The notes under the pieces were generated by a model, which worked only from the letters and a program-made list of their open reading frames with translations, did no database searches and had not been told where the DNA came from. From positions 1-45,961 of the IMG/VR virus record IMGVR_UViG_3300046837_000052: a DNA stretch of 45,961 nt; one strand, given 5' to 3'. This DNA is from a virus. Position numbers and translations under genes: made by a program. Positions 39,696 through 45,961 of this stretch are shown here, in pieces (the stretch's first letter is position 1; each line of letters opens with the position of its first letter).

Positions 39696-40970
39696 GTGTC
39701 CAAACCCAAAGAAGAATCCATGGCCGTCCAGGTCATGCCTGAAGTCACCCATACCATGCCCGCCCTGGACCACGAGGCCATGCAGGCCATGTTCATGGCC
39801 AAGGTCAAGGAGACCGTCGAAGAGGTCATCGGCCCTCAGGCTCCCTCCGAGCGCATCACCCGTGAAGCCGAGATCTTCGCCAGGGAGACTCGCTCCATGA
39901 TCCTGACCGCCGTGGAAGGCGCGTATCAGGACGCCAACGAGAAGCTGAACCAGGCAGCCACGAAACGTGCCCATGCCTTCAAGGCCCTGACCAAGAAAGT
40001 CGCCACCGCCCAGATCGCCGCGCTCCTCGAAGAAGCCAAGGATAAGCGCATGTTCATGGGCAGCGTCGAGGACCGTGCCTTCGTCACGGAAGCAATCCGC
40101 GATGTCGTCAAGGGCCTCTGCCCCGAGGACCTCGGCCACATCTCCAGGCTCCCTGGACCCAGCACGATCACACCGGATCCGCTCTGGGATGCGTCCCTCT
40201 CCCCCGGTGTCACAGACTTCCTGGCGGTGTGGAAGAGACATGGACCTCGCTCCTGCATCGTCACCGGCCCGTCTGGCTGCGGCAAGACGCACCCCATCCG
40301 CCAATGGGCTCGCGGACTGGGCCTGCAAGTCTGGATCATCCAAGGGGGAGAGGGATGCGCCACGAGGCGTGAAGCGGTCGGGGGATACACCCTGAACCAA
40401 CGCGAGGGAGCCTCCGTCATGGAGCGACAGGTCGGCATCGCAGCCTCCGCCGCCATCCAGGGTGGACTGCTCCTGATCGACGAGTACGACAAGATCGACC
40501 CCTTCGTCCTCGGCCAGCTGAACGACCTGATCGACAACGGAGGGCTCATGATGCCCTGGGGAGAGTTCATCGTCCCCCATCAGGACTTCCGCGTCGCCAT
40601 GACAGGTAACGGCCTGTCGGACGACTCAGGGGCCTACGTCACGCACCAGACCTCCTCCGAACTCCCCATGCGGTGCTGGGGCTGCCACGCACACTGGCCC
40701 AATCAGGAAACCGAGGCTCAGTGGCTCGTCAAGGCCGGTGCGGACGAAACCACCGCTGCCCGTGTCGCCAGCACGTCTTCGGCAATTCGTGCAACTTCCG
40801 TCCGCCCCGCCCCCAGCCTGCGCACGTCGCTGTTCGTTATCAACGCGCTCAAGGCCATGTCGTGGAAGGACGCCTGGGTGTCCTCTTACCTGTACCAATT
40901 CAACAAGGACGCCGCGAAGGAGGCCGCAGATGTCATCGGAACAGCAGAAGGCAAGAAGAAAAAGGCTTGA
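39696..40970 (+). CDS. MoxR/CobS-like AAA+ ATPase
   Basis: This is a 424-residue ATPase. The N-terminal 170 residues are helical and unassigned. Walker A GPSGCGKT is at 191-198 and Walker B LLLIDEYDK near 258-266 with Asp262/Glu263. A sensor-like V-A-M-T-G-N-G-L then follows, so it should hydrolyse ATP. The core is of the MoxR/CobS type, whose members work with a VWA protein to remodel partner proteins or insert metal ions. GTG 39696 is chosen over ATG 39648 because AAGGAGAGG sits nine bases before it. The VWA gene overlaps its end by 41 bases, fitting a two-component machine. Confidence 0.72.
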   Translation: MSKPKEESMAVQVMPEVTHTMPALDHEAMQAMFMAKVKETVEEVIGPQAPSERITREAEIFARETRSMILTAVEGAYQDANEKLNQAATKRAHAFKALTKKVATAQIAALLEEAKDKRMFMGSVEDRAFVTEAIRDVVKGLCPEDLGHISRLPGPSTITPDPLWDASLSPGVTDFLAVWKRHGPRSCIVTGPSGCGKTHPIRQWARGLGLQVWIIQGGEGCATRREAVGGYTLNQREGASVMERQVGIAASAAIQGGLLLIDEYDKIDPFVLGQLNDLIDNGGLMMPWGEFIVPHQDFRVAMTGNGLSDDSGAYVTHQTSSELPMRCWGCHAHWPNQETEAQWLVKAGADETTAARVASTSSAIRATSVRPAPSLRTSLFVINALKAMSWKDAWVSSYLYQFNKDAAKEAADVIGTAEGKKKKA

Positions 40971-42402
40971 TGCCTGCGAGAAGATCAGGTCTGTGCTTCT
41001 TCTGGAAGAACACCACTCCAGGACCATCGCCATGGGGATCGCCGCTCGACTCATGGAGATCTCCCACGTCGCCCCGACGGAGGCTTGCAGCAACACTCCA
41101 GCCTCCAAGCTCTCTGGCGAAGCGGCCCAGCTGACCGGGGCCATGCACTCGATCGTCAACTCAGCTGGACCCACGCTGAAGCAGGCCGCAAGGGACGCGG
41201 GGATGTCCCTGAGCCAACTGAACCTCGACCTGAGAAATTCCTACTACGCCCTGAGCGCAGCTTCAATTCGGCCTGTCGATGCCGTCACGTCCATGCGGGC
41301 CGTTCTGAAGTTCGTCCTTGACCTGGAACGTGATCGACCCAAGGGGCCAGCCGGCCCAGCCGCTCCGCAACAGGCCGAAGGTGAGCCCCAGTTCACCATG
41401 GGCCAGGGCAAGATGTCGTCCGGCATGCCCGTCGAAGGCGCGGGCAATTACAGAGACTGGACCATCATCTCGGAGGAGATCTTCGATTCCAGGTTCGCCT
41501 CGTGGTGGGACCAGCGCGTCAGCAAGAGGACGATGAACGTCAATGCCAATGCCCAGCTGACCCGAGCATTGACAGCAACGAAGCGTTCACGGGTCGTCCG
41601 ACACCCCGACGGTGACAGCCTGGACTTCGAGGCCCTTCCTGATCTTGGTGCAAGGGTTCCTGACCCCAACCCCTTCGCCAAGGCCATGAACAAAGCGGTG
41701 ACGCCGAATCTTCTCATCCTGATCGACCAGTCCGGGTCGATGTCTACTTCAGGCGGCGGGGACCCATGGTCGCGGATGCAGCATGCCAATGCAGCCGCGA
41801 CCATGATCGCCAAGTCCGCTGTCCAGGCTCGATGCCCGTTTGCCGTCGTCCCTTACGAGGAGGACGCACACTACGCTGCGGCAGTAACCTGGAAGCCGGG
41901 CAAGCCTGTCCCGAAGTTCCCGATTGCGTTCGATGCCCGTGGAGGCAACGACCTCATGGGGGCCACTCTCCAGGCGGCGCACTGGTACTTCAAAGGTCCG
42001 CGAGACAGAGAGAGGCGCATCTGCATCTCGATCTGCGACGGCGACATGACTGCAACTGGGTACATGCGTGGCTACGACAGGCACTCGCACATCAAGTCGA
42101 AGCGTAGACCCTACAACAGTCAAATCGGGAAGAGCCCTGGATGGATTATCAATTCCGCCGTCGAGGACATGCGTGATCTGCCCATGATGCTCGGAGTCGA
42201 GGCACACGCAATCTCAGTGGCGGTCAGTCAGACCCACTGGGAGAGGTGCGTTAGCGCCGGCCGCGACCCGCATAGACCCGAAGACAATCTCTTCGGCCAC
42301 ATCATTGGAGCATTCGCGTCGGTCAGGAATGTGGAGACGGCAGAGCGCCTGCCGCTGGAGATGTCCAGGCTGGCGGCAGAGATCCTTCAACCAACGAGAT
42401 AG
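40930..42402 (+). CDS. CobT-like VWA-domain protein
   Basis: This is a 490-residue protein starting at ATG 40930 with AAGGAGG seven bases upstream, inside the AAA+ gene. The first 250 residues are helical. Residues about 255-400 form a VWA domain. The MIDAS motif DQSGS is at 266-270, the second loop has GGNDL (338-342) where a Thr is usual, and the third has ICDGD (368-372). An Asn in place of the metal-coordinating Thr may change ion binding. AAA+/VWA pairs occur as CobS/CobT and MoxR-VWA systems. The phage role is unknown; candidates are a virion-assembly chaperone, a host-protein remodeller or a counter-defence device. Confidence 0.7.
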   Translation: MSSEQQKARRKRLDACEKIRSVLLLEEHHSRTIAMGIAARLMEISHVAPTEACSNTPASKLSGEAAQLTGAMHSIVNSAGPTLKQAARDAGMSLSQLNLDLRNSYYALSAASIRPVDAVTSMRAVLKFVLDLERDRPKGPAGPAAPQQAEGEPQFTMGQGKMSSGMPVEGAGNYRDWTIISEEIFDSRFASWWDQRVSKRTMNVNANAQLTRALTATKRSRVVRHPDGDSLDFEALPDLGARVPDPNPFAKAMNKAVTPNLLILIDQSGSMSTSGGGDPWSRMQHANAAATMIAKSAVQARCPFAVVPYEEDAHYAAAVTWKPGKPVPKFPIAFDARGGNDLMGATLQAAHWYFKGPRDRERRICISICDGDMTATGYMRGYDRHSHIKSKRRPYNSQIGKSPGWIINSAVEDMRDLPMMLGVEAHAISVAVSQTHWERCVSAGRDPHRPEDNLFGHIIGAFASVRNVETAERLPLEMSRLAAEILQPTR

Positions 42403-42413
42403 GAGCAAGACCC

Positions 42414-43013
42414 ATGGCAAAGAAGAAAGCGTCAATCAGAGAGTTCGGCATCAGGGTGTTCTTCACCGACGCCCTGTGGAAGGAGATGGATAAGTGGCAC
42501 CAGGAGCATTTCCCGGACAAGACCTGCGACGAGATGACCAGAACCAGCTACGGGCTCGCCATGTTCTCCGCGCTGTTCCACGGCATCGACAGGGAGATGC
42601 TCGGCGAGGTTGGCAAAGCAGCCGCAGCCGGGGCCTATCAGCACCCAGGTAGCGTGCCGGCTGTCCTGATCCAGGGCGACACTCCGTTCGGGGAGATGAG
42701 CCTGAACATGCTACCGACCATGAACGCGGTCATCATCTCTCCGTCGTCCGAGTCCAACGGCAGCGTGCAAGAGGCAATCTCCAGTGTCAACGAGATCGTC
42801 AAGTCGGGAAAGACGCCGACCAGCTACACGGTTTCATCGTCAGAGAAGATCGCTCCGAGCGCCGTGTCCGAGGCTGCCTATAAGGCCAAGTCGCAGATGT
42901 CGAAAGACGCCCTGAACAGCCTCTTGTCCATGATGGGCGGCAAGCCAGCGGAGAAGAAGCCCGAGGAGGAGAAAAAGTCCAGGTTCGACCCGTTCGGATT
43001 CAACAAGAACTAA
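42414..43013 (+). CDS. unknown third member of the AAA+/VWA cluster
   Basis: This is a 199-residue protein with AGGAG upstream and 11 bases after the VWA stop. It begins AKKKASIREFGIRVFFTDAL, has a helical and beta mixture in the middle (GEMSLNMLPTMNAVIISPSS) and ends with a Lys/Glu-rich low-complexity stretch. No known motif. Immediate co-transcription suggests it is the substrate or adaptor of the ATPase/VWA pair. That is inference from gene order. Confidence 0.6.
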   Translation: MAKKKASIREFGIRVFFTDALWKEMDKWHQEHFPDKTCDEMTRTSYGLAMFSALFHGIDREMLGEVGKAAAAGAYQHPGSVPAVLIQGDTPFGEMSLNMLPTMNAVIISPSSESNGSVQEAISSVNEIVKSGKTPTSYTVSSSEKIAPSAVSEAAYKAKSQMSKDALNSLLSMMGGKPAEKKPEEEKKSRFDPFGFNKN

Positions 43014-43032
43014 CCAGCCGCCACTCCATGAT

Positions 43033-43078
43033 GGGACGTGGCGGCGGCGGCTGGCGACATGGGTAGCTGCCACGTCCC
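43033..43078. repeat. 10-bp perfect inverted repeat between genes
   Basis: GGGACGTGGC (43033-43042) and GCCACGTCCC (43069-43078) form a perfect 10-bp inverted repeat with a 26-base centre that contains a further GGCGGCGGCGG run. No T-run follows, so an intrinsic terminator is unlikely. It may be an RNA hairpin that separates the AAA+/VWA cluster from the helicase genes, or a protein-binding site. Confidence 0.5.
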
Positions 43079-43102
43079 GATCAATACACACTAGGAGGTC
43101 AT

Positions 43103-43498
43103 GTGAATTTCACAGTTAGCATTACACGACACAGGCTCGTCGAGAAGCTGAAGGAGCAGGCGGGATTGTTCCGCCTTGCTGCGACCGAGTGGCACGATCG
43201 GTCCACCGCGCACAAGATCTCTGGCGACTTGAACCAAGTGCATTGCAGGGATCGAGCGCGACAGCTGCGGACGGCGGCGCAGGAGATGCTGTTCATCGCC
43301 GACTGCGCCGGCAAAGGCCCGTTCAAGCTGCCGATTGAGCAGGCAAGGCAGATGCACCTGCTCGACGACCCGTACATGTACGGCGTCCATCCGATGCCGC
43401 AGATCCTCGGCGAGAATGGACAGCCCGTGTCCGACAAGTCGCTTCAGGCCGAGTCGAACGACGACGACGATGAAGAAGGACCGGAGGTGGAGCTTTAG
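43103..43498 (+). CDS. 131-aa unknown protein before helicase
   Basis: This is a 131-residue protein starting at GTG 43103 with GGAGG upstream. It is helical (ITRHRLVEKLKEQAGLFRL, then HCRDRARQLRTAAQEMLFIA), with a basic middle and a strongly acidic C-terminus (ESNDDDDEEG). It precedes the replicative helicase by two bases, so it could be a helicase loader or DNA-mimic partner, but no motif supports this. The acidic tail resembles that of DNA-binding-protein inhibitors. Confidence 0.55.
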   Translation: MNFTVSITRHRLVEKLKEQAGLFRLAATEWHDRSTAHKISGDLNQVHCRDRARQLRTAAQEMLFIADCAGKGPFKLPIEQARQMHLLDDPYMYGVHPMPQILGENGQPVSDKSLQAESNDDDDEEGPEVEL

Positions 43499-43500
43499 CC

Positions 43501-44769
43501 ATGAATGAATCAGCCAAGGTCCTTGCAGCCACGGCTCTGCTTTACCCCTGGTCTGCCGGCTCCATCGTCGAGGCTTTGGATGGGGCAAGCTCGGGGTCCG
43601 AGTTCGTCGATGCGGTGCTGGCGGCGGTCGTCGAGCTTGGATCTGGGGCGGATCTGCAATCCGTCTCGCTCCACCCGAAGGTCCGGTGTCGCATGTCCAC
43701 GCTGCTGGAATTGCAGATCGCATCGTCCACTCCGAACGATGCCCTGATCCATGCGAAGAGGGTGAAGGCGAGGTCGCAGGCGAGGCAGGTTGCCGATGGA
43801 ATCTCCAAGGCCAAGGCCCTGCTGGACGAAGCGGCCAAGGCACCCACTGTCGAGGCCGTGCATCTCGCCATGGGAGAGGCCGAGCGGATCGCACTGGAGA
43901 CGCTACGCCAAGTTCAAGGCCAAGGCGCACTCACGCTCAAGGTCGAGGCCGAGGAGATCGCAGCCTCGATCAAGGAGGGCAAGCTGGCGGCGGCCCCACG
44001 GTCCACTGGGGTCAGGGATCTGGACTCTCTCCTGAGCGGGGGGACTAGGGCTGGCGAGCTGATGCTGATTGCCGCCCGGCCTGCGGTGGGCAAGACCACG
44101 CTGCTGATGCAGGTGGCTGCGCTGACCGCCATCGCTGGCGGCTCGACCATGGTGTTCTCCATGGAGATGCACCGCTCGTCACTCGTCGAGAGGATGGCGA
44201 GCCAGCTCAGCGGTGTCCCTCACCAGCACATCCGCGCAAGGAACATGTCGGCCACAGACAAGGCAAGCGTCCAGCGTGCCTTGGATAGCATCGGCTCGAT
44301 CCCGCTCTACGTGGACCACGGATCCATCCAGACTCCTGCGAGCATCCGATCTGCGGCAAGGCGGGCGGCGCACAAGGGGGTGTCCATGATCCTGGTGGAC
44401 TACATCCAGCTGGTGCGCTGCTCCAAGAAGGACAGGACCAGGGCGGAGGAGGTGGGAGAGATCACCTCGGAGCTGAAGTCCATCGCCATGGAGCTGGACA
44501 TACCTGTGATCGCAGCCTCCCAGCTCTCAAGGGCAGGCGACACGCAAGGCGAGGAGCGACCGGGGCTCCGTCACCTTAGAGACTCTGGCTGCCTGGAACA
44601 GGACGCCGACATCGTGGTCCTGCTGCACCGAACCGGACAGCAAGGTGGGATGTACAACCCGACTGTAGAAGCCATCGTAGCAAAGAACCGCAATGGCCCT
44701 ACAGGCATGGCTAAGATCATACACCAAGCGGAGTTGTGTAGATTCGTAGATTTCCCGATTGAAGTGTAA
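43501..44769 (+). CDS. dnaB: DnaB-type replicative helicase
   Basis: This is a 422-residue hexameric helicase that unwinds DNA at the phage fork. The N-terminal 155 residues are helical and short compared with bacterial DnaB, with little similarity. The RecA-like core starts at GVRDLDSLLSGGTRAGELML (about 170). It has Walker A ARPAVGKTT (192-200), SMEMHRSSLVERM, Walker B ILVDYIQLV, AASQLSR and LRDSGCLEQDADIVVLLHR, all standard DnaB motifs. The end has VAKNRNGPTG. Catalytic residues are intact. No primase gene is visible nearby, so the phage may use a host primase or one encoded outside the window. Confidence 0.87.
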   Translation: MNESAKVLAATALLYPWSAGSIVEALDGASSGSEFVDAVLAAVVELGSGADLQSVSLHPKVRCRMSTLLELQIASSTPNDALIHAKRVKARSQARQVADGISKAKALLDEAAKAPTVEAVHLAMGEAERIALETLRQVQGQGALTLKVEAEEIAASIKEGKLAAAPRSTGVRDLDSLLSGGTRAGELMLIAARPAVGKTTLLMQVAALTAIAGGSTMVFSMEMHRSSLVERMASQLSGVPHQHIRARNMSATDKASVQRALDSIGSIPLYVDHGSIQTPASIRSAARRAAHKGVSMILVDYIQLVRCSKKDRTRAEEVGEITSELKSIAMELDIPVIAASQLSRAGDTQGEERPGLRHLRDSGCLEQDADIVVLLHRTGQQGGMYNPTVEAIVAKNRNGPTGMAKIIHQAELCRFVDFPIEV

Positions 44770-44832
44770 GTGGATAGGCAATACAACCTGCAAGCCGAGG
44801 CAATCTCGGCCGCACATACCAAGGAGAAGGAC

Positions 44833-45669
44833 ATGAAAGAACCCGAAATGAGCGTGGAAGAGATCACCCCGGCATACGCCGCACAGGTGCTCGCCACGAT
44901 GAACGACACGAACTTCCGCAAGATCTCCCGGACCTACGTTGACCTCCTGACCACGTCGATCAGGAAGAACAACTGGGACATGAACGGCGAGCCGATCATC
45001 TTCGACACCGACGGCAGCCTGATCGACGGACAGCATCGGATGGCTGCGGTTATCCAGGCCAAGAAGAGCATCCGTTCCGTGGTCATCCGTGGCGTCGCGC
45101 CCTCTGCGGCGGTGACGATCGACCTCGGCAAGCGCAGGGGTACGTCCTGCCACCTGACTGCTCTTGGCTACGCTTCCGCCAATCAGCTGGCCTGCGTGGC
45201 GGGGATCTGGATGAGCTACCTCGACGGTGAGCGTGGCAAGCAGCTGCTCTACAACAGGTGGGGCACCAAGGAGATCGTCCAGTTCATCAAGAAGGACGGG
45301 CATGCCGAGCGGATCCTTGACATCCTCAATCAAGTTCAATCCGCTGGTAAGTTCTCCTCGATCTCCGTCCTCACCGGAGCGACCGTGATTGCTCAGGAGC
45401 ACTACCCGCCCGGCAAGGCCCTGGAGTTCGCCAATCAGGTGGCCAAGCAGGACTTCCCGCGTGGATCCCCGGCCGCACTCCTGGTCAAGAGGCTGGTGGA
45501 CGAGAAGTCCAAGACCCTCGAAGGCCGGATGCAGCGGTGGTTGCAGATGGTCCTGATGGGGCGAGCCATCAAGGCTCACTGTGAGGGAACGACCCTGGCC
45601 AAGCTCCAGGCAGGGAAGATCGGGCACGCCGTGTTCCCGAGCATGGGCGATGAGGCCCGGGCCGCTTGA
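44833..45669 (+). CDS. DGQHR-motif ParB-like protein
   Basis: This is a 278-residue protein. DGSLIDGQHRMAAVI (about 60-74) with the core D-G-Q-H-R at 65-69 is the signature of ParB/sulfiredoxin-like phage proteins with nucleotide- or DNA-binding roles. In some families it marks a nuclease or transferase pocket. The N-terminus (EITPAYAAQVLATMNDTNFR) also fits. The rest is helical. ATG 44833 is favoured over GTG 44770 because AAGGAG is six bases upstream; the extra 21 residues would be weakly supported. It follows the helicase and may act in replication or partition. Confidence 0.68.
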   Translation: MKEPEMSVEEITPAYAAQVLATMNDTNFRKISRTYVDLLTTSIRKNNWDMNGEPIIFDTDGSLIDGQHRMAAVIQAKKSIRSVVIRGVAPSAAVTIDLGKRRGTSCHLTALGYASANQLACVAGIWMSYLDGERGKQLLYNRWGTKEIVQFIKKDGHAERILDILNQVQSAGKFSSISVLTGATVIAQEHYPPGKALEFANQVAKQDFPRGSPAALLVKRLVDEKSKTLEGRMQRWLQMVLMGRAIKAHCEGTTLAKLQAGKIGHAVFPSMGDEARAA

Positions 45670-45721
45670 TCCTGATTGGTGCTAGAGTGGTGTCAGTCCG
45701 ACTGGGCTGGCCCACTCCTAC

Positions 45722-45765
45722 GCCCCACGGTTGGGCCATCCCCGACATGTCAGACGCCGTGGGGC
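45722..45765 (+). other. hairpin in non-coding region before tRNA
   Basis: GCCCCACGG (45722-45730) and CCGTGGGGC (45757-45765) are perfectly complementary with a 26-base loop. Together with the following element it forms most of a 178-base gene-free stretch (45670-45847) ahead of the tRNA. No promoter of consensus quality is visible just before it; the RNA is probably part of the upstream transcript. Confidence 0.45.
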
Positions 45766-45776
45766 ACTTCGAAAAG

Positions 45777-45840
45777 CCGAGGATCCGTGAAACGGGGGAC
45801 AGCCTGGGGAGGCTGCACGTCGTGGAGCACAGGTCCTCGG
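45777..45840 (+). ncRNA. 64-nt cloverleaf-like RNA element (tentative)
   Basis: A perfect 7-bp closing stem, CCGAGGA (45777-45783) with TCCTCGG (45834-45840), encloses two or three internal hairpins: CCGT/ACGG, CAGCC/GGCTG with a six-base loop, and a weak GTG/CAC. The closing stem has tRNA acceptor length, but there is no TpsiC-type GTTCGA sequence and no clear anticodon loop. It may be a degenerate or unusual tRNA-like RNA, or a processing element for the tRNA that starts seven bases later. Confidence 0.35.
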
Positions 45841-45847
45841 CCCCTAT

Positions 45848-45920
45848 CGCCGGGTGGAGCAGCAGGCAGCTCGCCAGCCTCATAAGCTGGAGGTCGCTGG
45901 TTCGAATCCAGCCCCGGCTA
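45848..45920 (+). tRNA. tRNA-Met (CAT), initiator-like
   Basis: This is a 73-nt cloverleaf. The acceptor stem is 45848-45854 with 45913-45919, where only the first pair (C1 with U72) is mismatched, as initiator tRNAs mismatch 1:72. The D-arm is GAGC/GCTC with A11:U24, the anticodon loop CTCATAA has anticodon CAT, the variable loop is AGGTC and the T-arm GCTGG-TTCGAAT-CCAGC. The body is close to bacterial tRNA-fMet. The anticodon stem is CCAGC/GCTGG and lacks the three consecutive G:C pairs typical of initiators. CCA is not encoded. An elongator Met or a lysidine-modified Ile tRNA is less likely given the acceptor mismatch. Confidence 0.85.
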
Positions 45921-45961
45921 CACGTCACCGTAGCTCAAGAACAAGAGCGCGGCTGGTGGGC

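Noticed and set aside
39690-40580. Minus-strand open frames opposite the AAA+ ATPase
   Set aside because: They would run against the strong rightward early transcript and have Asp/Gly/Leu-biased composition typical of shadow frames.
45922-45961. Start of a second tRNA at the right end
   Set aside because: GCTC/GAGC could be a D-stem, but the loop lacks the conserved GG, position 33 would not be T, and the window ends before any T-arm. Not enough to call.
1-45961. CRISPR array, transposon or integrase
   Set aside because: I searched by eye for spaced direct repeats, transposase DDE or tyrosine-recombinase motifs and inverted terminal repeats and found none; the only tandem repeats are coding ones in the fibre gene.

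Overview
The window is a bacteriophage genome, or nearly all of one, by eye about 60% G+C. Genes are tightly packed, with many 1-44 base overlaps. The virion genes are those of a short-tailed (podovirus-like) phage: terminase, portal, scaffold, major capsid protein, decoration-like protein, head-tail adaptor, a beta-propeller nozzle, tail fibres and very large internal (ejection) proteins. I see no tape measure, tail tube or sheath. No integrase or excisionase is recognisable, so a lytic lifestyle is the simplest reading. The host cannot be named. TTGACA/TATAAT-type promoters and a lipoprotein with a LAAC lipobox fit a bacterium with sigma70-type transcription, probably with two membranes.

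Layout. (1) 1-6690, plus strand: a promoter near 273, then a recombination and DNA-processing block: a Rad52/Sak-like annealing protein, a Gp157 protein, an HTH protein, two long unknown proteins (261 and 572 aa), a PDDEXK nuclease, an HNH nuclease and small zinc proteins. (2) 35578-6590, minus strand: the late operon. From its start it runs small and large terminase; a receptor-binding module (LamG-like protein, 18-residue-repeat protein, beta-helix tailspike); four small proteins; portal, FmdB-like protein, scaffold, capsid, decoration protein, adaptor; the nozzle with an inserted LamG domain; poly-Gly and collagen-like fibre proteins; small membrane proteins (lysis candidates); and three internal virion proteins, the last of 1944 aa. 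(3) 36246-35770: a single unknown gene with its own consensus promoter and a strong terminator. (4) 39389-36468, minus strand: an early-type operon of about eleven small genes, including micro-ORFs and a SAP-like protein. (5) 39696-45920, plus strand, divergent from (4): a MoxR/CobS-like AAA+ ATPase, a CobT-like VWA protein, an unknown partner, a DnaB-type helicase, a DGQHR-motif ParB-like protein, then structured RNA and an initiator-type tRNA.

The control centre appears to be 39390-39695, where two good divergent promoters lie back to back with direct repeats that look like operators. If the molecule is circular or circularly permuted, blocks 5 and 1 form one continuous rightward early/middle transcript that converges on the late operon at 6590-6690.

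The most unusual items are the initiator-like tRNA with a non-initiator anticodon stem, the AAA+/VWA pair with a substituted MIDAS threonine, the 1944-aa internal protein with an HEXXH site, a perfect 18-residue repeat protein, a LamG domain inside the nozzle protein, and a possibly leaderless capsid-operon promoter. Gene starts were chosen from Shine-Dalgarno sites and overlaps. No database search was possible; family names rest on motifs recognised by eye.
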